Assembly: GCA_963556145.1 (NCBI GenBank)
Contig: OY744461.1
Span: 1,736,001 to 1,800,000 of the forward strand
Direction: 5' to 3'
From: Hygrocybe punicea
Lineage: Eukaryota > Basidiomycota > Agaricomycetes > Agaricales > Hygrophoraceae
DNA: 64,000 nt
In this document: piece after piece, positions 57,698 to 64,000 of the stretch
How positions within the stretch are numbered: position 1 is the first letter of the stretch
Layout: the number at the start of each line of letters is the position of its first letter
The notes under the pieces: generated by a model
Database searches by the model: none
Seen by the model: only the letters and a program-made list of their open reading frames with translations
What the model was told of the DNA's origin: nothing
Position numbers and translations under genes: made by a program

Positions 57698-60547
57698 ATG
57701 AGCCCTGGCGCAATGTCGACAACGGTTGTAAAAGATGACTTACAAAATGTCCCGATGCTTGAGCCCGATGGCCGTAACTGGGTTATTTTCAAGACGCGTC
57801 TTGAGTGGGCCCTGGCATCGAAAAATGTTGATGGACACTTGCTCGGCAAAAAGGTCAGGCCTGCGACTGGTGATGCTGGTTTGGAGCAGTGGGAGAAGGA
57901 TGAAAACCTTGCTCGACACATGCTAGGTCAACGTCTCCGCGATTCGACTCTTCGAAAGATTATCCGAAAGTCCACTGTTGCCGAAATGTGGAAGCTGATC
58001 TCCACGGAATTTGAGCAGAAGTCTGCCATTGTCCAGGCAAATCTACGCTCCAAATTCATGTCCCTTCGGTGCGCCGACAAGGGAAACCTGCGTACACACC
58101 TCGACAAGATGTCGGAGATGTGGGAAGAACTTGCGTCCGTGGGCGTTGCCATTGATGACAAAGAGTACACTTCCGTGATCATTAAATCCCTTCCCAAGGA
58201 ATACGCTAGTTTCATTTCCAGTTTGGCTGCCGCTGCACACCTCGTTGGCAAGACCCTGGATCCCGATACCATGAAAACTTACTTGCTGGAAGAATACGAC
58301 AACCAGACTATTTTCAGCAAGCCAGAGAAGTCGAGGGATAAGGATGTGGCTCTTACGGCGTACCCAAGTGCAAAAACAGTCTCGAAAAACCGTTCTGGTG
58401 CTGGCGATTCGAAGCCCCACTCATCTTCGAAACTCGTGTGCTGGAACTGTGGTGGCACCGGTCACCGTCGTGACCAATGCCCAAGTCCAAAGTCGGATGA
58501 TGCCCATAAGCCCATTCCGAAAGGGAAGGACTCCCCACGTTCTGCCCCTAAAGGAAGGATGCCAGAGTCTGCAAACGCAACAGTTGACAACGAGGAAGAT
58601 GGCGTGTGGAGTGCTTACCTTGATTCAGACTTATTTGACTTCGACAATGATCTCCCTGCTTTAGAAGATGTCAGCGACAGCAGCGAGAGCGAGGGGGAAC
58701 TTACAGAGATTGATGATGTCTCTGAAACCTTCAGTGAAATCGACGACAGCAATACCAGCTCTTTTGTCGACATTGAACCCACTCCCGCTTCACGTCGTGT
58801 CACCATTGAAGAAGTCCCCGATGACGAGGCACCTCCCCTCCATCCTGATTCAGGCGTCGAAGCCTTTACACCCCTCGACATTGCAGCACTCAGTCATTCG
58901 GATCCTGTCATGCCAAATAAAATAATTGAGTTGTTTGATTCTGGCACAACGCGACATCTTTCCCCTTACCGCGAATCTTTTTCCACCTATCAAGAGATTT
59001 CCCCGAAAGCTATTAACGCCGCTAACCAGCAAAAGTTCAAAGCTACGGGGGTAGGCGAGATGGTCATTGAGGTTCCGAATGGCATGAACAGGTCGAAAAT
59101 GAGGCTTACCGAAGTCTTATATTCACCCGAGATAGGCTTTACCCTGGTCTCGATAGGCCGTATCGACGACGCTGGTTACTCTACTACCTTTGGAGGTGGC
59201 CATTGTGAAATTCGCGATGGAAACGGTGATGTGGTTGGTGATTTTCCCAAGACGAAGGGACTATATCGTGTTGTTCATGAATCAGTCGATGAGCAAGCCA
59301 ATTCCGCCACAGATAAGCTCACCGTAATGGAGCTGCACCGCCTCATGGGCCACATTTCACCTGCCGCAGCAAAGCGACTTGTTGAAAAGGGTTTTGTCAC
59401 TGGAGTGTCTTTGGACACATCTGCCTCCGAATCCACATTTTGCGAGTCCTGTGTCCATGCCAAATCAAAGCGCCAACCTGTGCCTAAGGTGCGAGAGGGT
59501 GAGCGTGCGACAGAGTACGGTGCCGAGATCCACTCCGATGTGTGGGGACCCTCACCTGTCCAAACCCTTGGCGGTCGCCTTTATTATGTCACCTTCACAG
59601 ACGATGCCACCCGCGAGACTCATTTGTACCTGCTTCGCAAGAAATCCGAGACCTTCACTGCTTACTTGCAATATGAAGCATGGGTAAAGACTCACCACGA
59701 TGCCCCCATCAAGACTCTCCGATCTGATAGAGGCGGCGAGTACCTGAGCGGAAAGTTCATCAAACATCTCGCGGATCATGGGACAACGCATAAACTGACC
59801 GTGCATGACACCTCAGAGGAGAACGGCGTCTCTGAGCGTTTAAATGGCATCCTTGTTGAGAAAGTCCGTGCGATGCTTCATTCAAGTGGTCTCCCTAAGT
59901 CTCTGTGGGGCGAAGCTGTCAGACATGCTGTTTGGCTGAAGAATCGGACATCGACGAAGGCTTTGGACGGTAGGACTCCTTTCGAGGCCGCTACTGGTAA
60001 GAAGCCAAATCTATCGGCCTTGCACGAATGGGGTTGCCGCGCGTGGGTGCATGATGCCTCCCAGTCAAAGCTTGACTGGCGTGCACGAGAGGGCCGCTGG
60101 GTAGGTTTCGATGACGAGAGCAAGGGCCACCGTATTTATTGGCCTGAGAAACGGTCCATTACCGTCGAACGGAGTGTCAAGTTTAATGGAGACACCCCTT
60201 TCATTTTGGTGGATGATGTGTCGCTTGAGGGGGAGAGTGGTAGCTCAGCCAAGCCACATCTACCAAGCCTGCTCTCGAAGTGCCTGATCCTGTTCTTGAG
60301 GTGCCGCCTACTGCTGAAGGGGCTGATTCGCGCCCCGCCTCCCCACAGCCCGCTACCCACGAAGCCCGTCCGAAACGTGATCGCCGTCCCACTCAGTACG
60401 TCCTCGATATCCTTGACGGCAAAGGGTCAGCCACTGGCCTTGCAAGCAGAAACGACTTACCTGTTGGCCTCCAAGCGCCTGAGTCCAACATCGCCATTGA
60501 ATTCGAGACCCTTGATGGTGAAGACGAATATGTCCTGGTCGCTATGA
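57698..60547 (+). CDS. Copia gag-protease-integrase (first ORF)
   Basis: ATG 57698 lies just after the LTR. The N-terminus DGRNWVIFKTRLEWAL is the Copia gag region. A CCHC knuckle CWNCGGTGHRRDQC is at residues 248-261 and an aspartic protease motif LFDSGTTRH at D414. The GAG-pre-integrase HHCC is LHRLMGH...FCESCVHAK. The integrase core has D614 (HSDVWGP), D677 (LRSDRGGEY) and E713 (VSERLNG), giving exact D-35-E spacing. The frame is lost between about 60244 and 60280 in the linker before RT, so the last ~90 residues of this ORF are probably spurious. Confidence 0.92.
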   Translation: MSPGAMSTTVVKDDLQNVPMLEPDGRNWVIFKTRLEWALASKNVDGHLLGKKVRPATGDAGLEQWEKDENLARHMLGQRLRDSTLRKIIRKSTVAEMWKLISTEFEQKSAIVQANLRSKFMSLRCADKGNLRTHLDKMSEMWEELASVGVAIDDKEYTSVIIKSLPKEYASFISSLAAAAHLVGKTLDPDTMKTYLLEEYDNQTIFSKPEKSRDKDVALTAYPSAKTVSKNRSGAGDSKPHSSSKLVCWNCGGTGHRRDQCPSPKSDDAHKPIPKGKDSPRSAPKGRMPESANATVDNEEDGVWSAYLDSDLFDFDNDLPALEDVSDSSESEGELTEIDDVSETFSEIDDSNTSSFVDIEPTPASRRVTIEEVPDDEAPPLHPDSGVEAFTPLDIAALSHSDPVMPNKIIELFDSGTTRHLSPYRESFSTYQEISPKAINAANQQKFKATGVGEMVIEVPNGMNRSKMRLTEVLYSPEIGFTLVSIGRIDDAGYSTTFGGGHCEIRDGNGDVVGDFPKTKGLYRVVHESVDEQANSATDKLTVMELHRLMGHISPAAAKRLVEKGFVTGVSLDTSASESTFCESCVHAKSKRQPVPKVREGERATEYGAEIHSDVWGPSPVQTLGGRLYYVTFTDDATRETHLYLLRKKSETFTAYLQYEAWVKTHHDAPIKTLRSDRGGEYLSGKFIKHLADHGTTHKLTVHDTSEENGVSERLNGILVEKVRAMLHSSGLPKSLWGEAVRHAVWLKNRTSTKALDGRTPFEAATGKKPNLSALHEWGCRAWVHDASQSKLDWRAREGRWVGFDDESKGHRIYWPEKRSITVERSVKFNGDTPFILVDDVSLEGESGSSAKPHLPSLLSKCLILFLRCRLLLKGLIRAPPPHSPLPTKPVRNVIAVPLSTSSISLTAKGQPLALQAETTYLLASKRLSPTSPLNSRPLMVKTNMSWSL

Positions 60548-62145
60548 CTGCTGATGCGGAGGCTATTGAGCCGCGAACCCTTGCTGAAGCGAAGCGAAGC
60601 CCGGACTGGCTCCATTGGGAACAAGCCATCCAGGAAGAAATTAGAACGCTCGAAAAGGCCGGCACGTGGGAAGTTGTTGAAGCCCCTCCCAATGCAAATA
60701 TTGTTGGCAGCAAATGGGTATTCCGTATCAAGAAGAACGCAGCCGGCGAAATCGAACGCTTCAAGGCGCGCCTTGTTGCGCAGGGTTTTTCACAAGTCCC
60801 TGGGGTCGACTACTTCGATACTTTTGCGCCTGTTGCTAAGTTAGCGTCAATCCGCACCGTTTTGGCTATTGCAGCGCGTCTCGATCTCGAAATACATCAA
60901 GTAGATGTCAAGGGGGCTTACCTGAATGGGGTACTCGAAGAAAATGAGGTCATTCACATGCGGCAGTCCCCCAACATGCCATATGACCGCAGCAAAGTGC
61001 TCCGCTTAAAGAAATGCATCTACGGCTTGAAACAGAGCGGGCGCCGTTGGTACGAAAAACTTTTCGAGGTCCTGAAGACGCTATTCAGCTTAACGCGATG
61101 TGAGGTCGACCATGCCGTATTTTTTCGCCGATCCGGACGCGAAATAATTATCTTCGTTGTGCATGTGGACGATTTGACTGTGGTGACTAGTGGTAAAGTT
61201 TTAATGGACGAAGTTAAGAGAAAGTTGCGAGCAGAGCTGGAGATTACTGACCTAGGCGAAATCCATTGGCTGCTTGGCATCGAGGTGCGACGTGACCGTG
61301 AAAATCGTACGATAACGCTTTCACAAAAGTCCTACATCGAGTCCATCATCAAACGTTTCGGCCTCGAAGATGCAAAACCACTTGCCTCACCGATGGAACC
61401 CAGCGCGCGGCTATCGAACGCTCAATCCCCCGTCACCTCGCGTGAGCTTGCCGACATGCGAGACGTGCCGTATCGCGAGGCTGTTGGTTCATTGATGTAT
61501 GCTGCTGTTGGCACGCGTCCTGACATCGCTTTTGCTGTTGCAATCCTGTCCCGGTTCTCGCAAAACCCTGGCCGCGCACATTGGGAAGCTGTGAAGAGAG
61601 TTTTTCGTTATCTAAAAGGGACCATTGAGTTATGGCTCACCTTTGGCCGCGAGACGCGAGACGCGACTGGATCACATGACCTCGTTGGTTATGCTGACGC
61701 GGATGGAAGTATGCAAGACGACCGGCACGCAATCTCGGGCTACGCATTCCTCATCGATGGCGGAGCCGTTTCCTGGAGCTCGAAGCGTCAAGAAATTGTT
61801 GTCTTATCCACGACCGAAGCCGAATACGTCGCCATTACTCATGCAGCAAAAGAAGCCTTATGGCTGCGCACATTCATCAGTGAAACCTTCGGCTCCCTCT
61901 CGGATTCCACCATCCTTTATTCAGACAACCAGTCTGCCATCGCGCTCTCGAAAGACCACCAGTATCATGCCCGGACGAAGCACATCGACATCCGATTCCA
62001 TTTTATTCGCTGGGTCATTGAAAAGGGTTCCCTCAAGCTCATTTACTGCCCTACCGAAGACATGGTTGCTGACACACTCACGAAACCGTTACCCTCCGCT
62101 AAAGCGAAGCACTTCGCTGCTGAACTCGGCCTTCGCACGGCTTGA
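60244..62145 (+). CDS. Copia reverse transcriptase-RNase H (second ORF, -1 frame)
   Basis: Frame 1 opens after a TAG at 60241 and ends at TGA 62143. It has RT motifs WVFRIKKN, ARLVAQGFSQVPGVDY, VDVKGAYLNG, IYGLKQSGRRW and VHVDDLTVV, then RNase H motifs YADADGS, ISGYAFLI, LSTTEAEYVA and KHIDIRFHFIR. The link to the first ORF is a shift equal to one missing base. A mutation is likelier than programmed frameshifting, since I see no slippery heptamer and Copia normally uses one ORF. Confidence 0.92.
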   Translation, partial: LSQATSTKPALEVPDPVLEVPPTAEGADSRPASPQPATHEARPKRDRRPTQYVLDILDGKGSATGLASRNDLPVGLQAPESNIAIEFETLDGEDEYVLVAMTADAEAIEPRTLAEAKRSPDWLHWEQAIQEEIRTLEKAGTWEVVEAPPNANIVGSKWVFRIKKNAAGEIERFKARLVAQGFSQVPGVDYFDTFAPVAKLASIRTVLAIAARLDLEIHQVDVKGAYLNGVLEENEVIHMRQSPNMPYDRSKVLRLKKCIYGLKQSGRRWYEKLFEVLKTLFSLTRCEVDHAVFFRRSGREIIIFVVHVDDLTVVTSGKVLMDEVKRKLRAELEITDLGEIHWLLGIEVRRDRENRTITLSQKSYIESIIKRFGLEDAKPLASPMEPSARLSNAQSPVTSRELADMRDVPYREAVGSLMYAAVGTRPDIAFAVAILSRFSQNPGRAHWEAVKRVFRYLKGTIELWLTFGRETRDATGSHDLVGYADADGSMQDDRHAISGYAFLIDGGAVSWSSKRQEIVVLSTTEAEYVAITHAAKEALWLRTFISETFGSLSDSTILYSDNQSAIALSKDHQYHARTKHIDIRFHFIRWVIEKGSLKLIYCPTEDMVADTLTKPLPSAKAKHFAAELGLRTA

Positions 62146-62152
62146 GGGGGAG

Positions 62153-62491
62153 TGTTGGAATCACAAGCTCGTGCCGAAGCCCGAAGCAAATTTGTTATGG
62201 TCATTTTCATCTAACATGGACATTTGTTATTTATTCACCACATGATTAGTTTTACATGCGTAGTGATAGAGTCATTGCGTTTCGTCGCTAGGCGACTATT
62301 TTACTATGTAGCTTACTGTAGAATACTCGCCCACCTCAGCCGTTTGACTCCCGCAAACGCTGAGGTGAGCCACATACCAGCTTTTCTTACCTTAGTTTAC
62401 TTATAACTCGTGTAGTCATTTTATAGGTAAATATTATAGCCGTTTGACTCCCGCAAACGCTGAGTCATTTTATAGCTCTCGAAATCTAACA
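62153..62491 (+). repeat. 3' LTR of the Copia element
   Basis: One visible difference from the 5' LTR (G at 62308). Confidence 0.95.
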
Positions 62492-62496
62492 GCACC

Positions 62497-62960
62497 ACCC
62501 CCGCTGCTCCTCTCTTTGCCTTCATTGTCCGTTGCCACCATGCTTGCCATCATCATTGTTTGCCATCACCCTGGCTTGCCATTGTCATTTGCAATCATCG
62601 TGACTTGCCGTTGTCATTTGCAATCGTCATGCCTGGCCGTCGTCGTGGCTTGCAGTCATCGTGGGTGCCATCGTCATGGTTGCCATCGTCGCGGTTGCGG
62701 TTGTGGTCCTCATCCCCTCGTCCTTTTTGTCCCCATCCTCATAGTTGGTTCGTCGTCATGGTTGTGTGGTGTGTCTGTAGTTGTCTGGTTAGTCAGTATG
62801 ATAGAACTCTATAAATAAATACTTATTGCAGCGCGGGTGCACCACTTCCCGCCGCTCTTTTCTCCCCCTAACCTCACCCGTCTTCATTTCGTTACGTTTG
62901 GTCTTGCTGTTGCCGCGTAGTTGAGGTCAAAGTCGCGTGTCATGGGTTCGTGACACTACC
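62497..62960. other. Body of the interrupted hAT MITE, right of the Copia insertion
   Basis: GTC/ATC/GTT triplet-like repeats (62515-62760), then GGGTGCACCACTTCCCGCC. No gene. Confidence 0.5.
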
Positions 62961-63407
62961 TGTGAAAAACCCATGGACCCGTGGCCGGGTACGGGTAAAT
63001 CACGGGTCCCGATTTGGCTACCCATACCCGTACCCGCGCGGACCCGTACCCATGACCTGTGTGGGTTTCAATACCTGTGCATATGACTATGTAGAGAAAT
63101 ATATCTATGATATGTAAAAAATTCCACAAGAAAAGATGGTGGGAGAGTGAAATAGTCATGCTCAATGTTGACGTCAATGAGCACACATGCCTGTGAGTGA
63201 TCAGCGGGGCCATGGCAATGGTGACGGGAAAGCCCGAGCCCATCAGCGCCCTTGTTCCTGATGTTGGATGTGCTTCCGGAGCCAATGTTACTATATTTGG
63301 AATACTATCTACTCTATGCTAAGTATTTGGGGATATTGGGGCAAGGTTTAATGCCAGGGTTGGGAAAACAGACAAGTTCAGCCAAACAATAGCTGCTGAG
63401 ACACGCT

Positions 63408-63590
63408 GTGCAGGTTTTGCTATAAGGTCATGCCATCACACTCGATTGTTACAATTTGGGAACTTACAGTATCACAACAAATAGTTTCCACTAGGTGCAA
63501 AAAGGCCTTTGGGGGTGACACAAATAAATTACCTGTACAAAACAAAATCCTAAATTTAGCCCATGTGAAATGGATATCTAAATACATTAC
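63408..63590. other. Outside the large palindrome, no gene
   Basis: AT-rich, no recognised feature. Confidence 0.35.
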
Positions 63591-63929
63591 TAAGATAGGC
63601 CTCATTCATATACGACCATATGTGACATTTCGTGACAAATCATGTGCCCTCAGCCAAATGTGACATTTTGATTGAAAATATAGCCTTGTTTGTAGACATA
63701 GATCAAACTTGCTTTTGCATCTCCTCTTTACACAGGTCAAAAATAAAAATTCTGCTTCCTGGGAGTTGTTTGGGATACAATTATGTGTGGTTCCCAGGAG
63801 CCATAAATTTTATTTTTGAAATGTGGATGGAGGAGATAGGCATTTGGTGAGTTAAAGTGTGTTTTACCTGCCAAGCGTGACAATTTTCATCACATGACAT
63901 TAGTCGTATTTGAATGAGGCCTATCTTAC
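63591..63929. mobile_element. MITE-like element with ~25 bp TIRs
   Basis: TAAGATAGGCCTCATTCA / TGAATGAGGCCTATCTTA at the two ends, extended by ATACGAC / GTCGTAT. If the terminal TA is the duplication, it is a mariner-type MITE. The interior has no gene. Confidence 0.75.
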
Positions 63930-64000
63930 AGATCATATTTCTCCACACCTTTTAAGAATTCGAAATAACAATCAAAAGGTCATATGTAGATTCAAAAAAA

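Larger units (their letters stand above)
57355..62491 (+). mobile_element. Ty1/Copia LTR retrotransposon, 5.14 kb, very recent
   Basis: 339 bp LTRs (57355-57693, 62153-62491) appear identical except one base (T at 57510, G at 62308). 5 bp duplication GCACC (57350-57354, 62492-62496). A polypurine tract GAGGGGGAG precedes the 3' LTR. It encodes gag, protease, integrase, RT and RNase H in the Copia order, with one frame break between integrase and RT. Confidence 0.97.
56874..63089. mobile_element. hAT-type MITE (~1.07 kb net) interrupted by a Copia element
   Basis: Left end TAGTGAATGGCATGGGTA, right end the inverse of TAGTCATATGCACAGGTA. Perfect 8 bp duplication TGTAGAGA (56866-56873, 63090-63097). 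Subterminal CCCGTACCC arrays. Two palindromes (56991, 57102). Same family as 32469-33302. Confidence 0.9.
47252..63407. repeat. Single ~2.3 kb palindrome expanded to 16 kb by nested insertions
   Basis: Left arm: 47252-48009 + 54942-55127 + 55865-56020 (about 1.10 kb). Right arm: 56140-56873 + 63090-63407 (about 1.05 kb). After removing the insertions bounded by TSDs, the segments are inverse copies in the same order. Examples are 47580-48001 with 56480-56870, 54942-55127 with 56285-56470, and 47252-47575 with 63090-63407. The outer ends lie in TCAGCAGCTATTGTTTGGC. No gene recognised in the arms. Confidence 0.82.

Overview
The window looks like a transposon-dense stretch of a basidiomycete (Agaricomycetes-type) genome. 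The evidence is: short GT-AG introns of about 45-120 bp; a fungal TFIIE-alpha gene and a beta-trefoil lectin-like gene; a KDZ-type element with CxC5/CxC6 cysteine clusters; a CK1-like kinase with the fungal EQSRRDDLES segment; and nonsense codons that are mostly TGA. Only about 4 kb (3.8-7.7 kb) reads as ordinary host sequence. The rest is mobile DNA, much of it nested.

Layout. 1-0.93 kb: broken 3' end of a LINE. 0.93-2.2 kb: two inverted copies of a ~586 bp solo LTR. 3.8-5.7 kb: intact seven-exon TFIIE-alpha gene. 6.0-7.65 kb (minus): beta-trefoil (ricin-B-like) gene. 8.1-10.1 kb: palindromic gene fragment hit by a 1.26 kb hAT-type element. 11.2-16.0 kb: decayed AT-hook / exonuclease-like gene. 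17.3-24.0 kb: a complete KDZ-type element with matching ends, flanked by a duplicated unknown ORF. 26.4 kb: Tc1/mariner transposase fragment. 27.9-29.0 kb: TA-flanked foldback element with a nested MITE. 30.4-32.1 kb: hAT transposase relic with a MITE inside it. 32.2-34.0 kb: hAT-type element with another nested in it. 36.4-43.1 kb: small hAT-type MITE holding a complete but decayed Ty3/Gypsy element. 44.5-45.7 kb: another hAT-type element. 47.25-63.4 kb: one palindrome of about 2.3 kb expanded to 16 kb by nested insertions (a 6.9 kb hAT element carrying a hAT transposase and a CK1-like kinase, a solo LTR with a smaller LTR inside, and a hAT MITE holding a very young Ty1/Copia element). 63.6 kb: a small MITE.

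Eight insertions have TAG...CTA termini and 8 bp target duplications (six perfect, two with one mismatch), so hAT-class activity has shaped the window. Only one hAT transposase gene with recognisable domains from BED finger to dimerisation region is present (50.0-52.9 kb), and it has in-frame TGA codons. The non-autonomous elements share an unusual paired ~53 bp two-part palindrome that I cannot match to a known feature. The best candidates for something new are that palindrome family and the kinase-carrying hAT element, whose insertion is confirmed by an empty site in the opposite arm of the palindrome.

All calls come from reading the sequence by eye. Exon joins were checked for splice sites and reading frame where stated. 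No database search was run.
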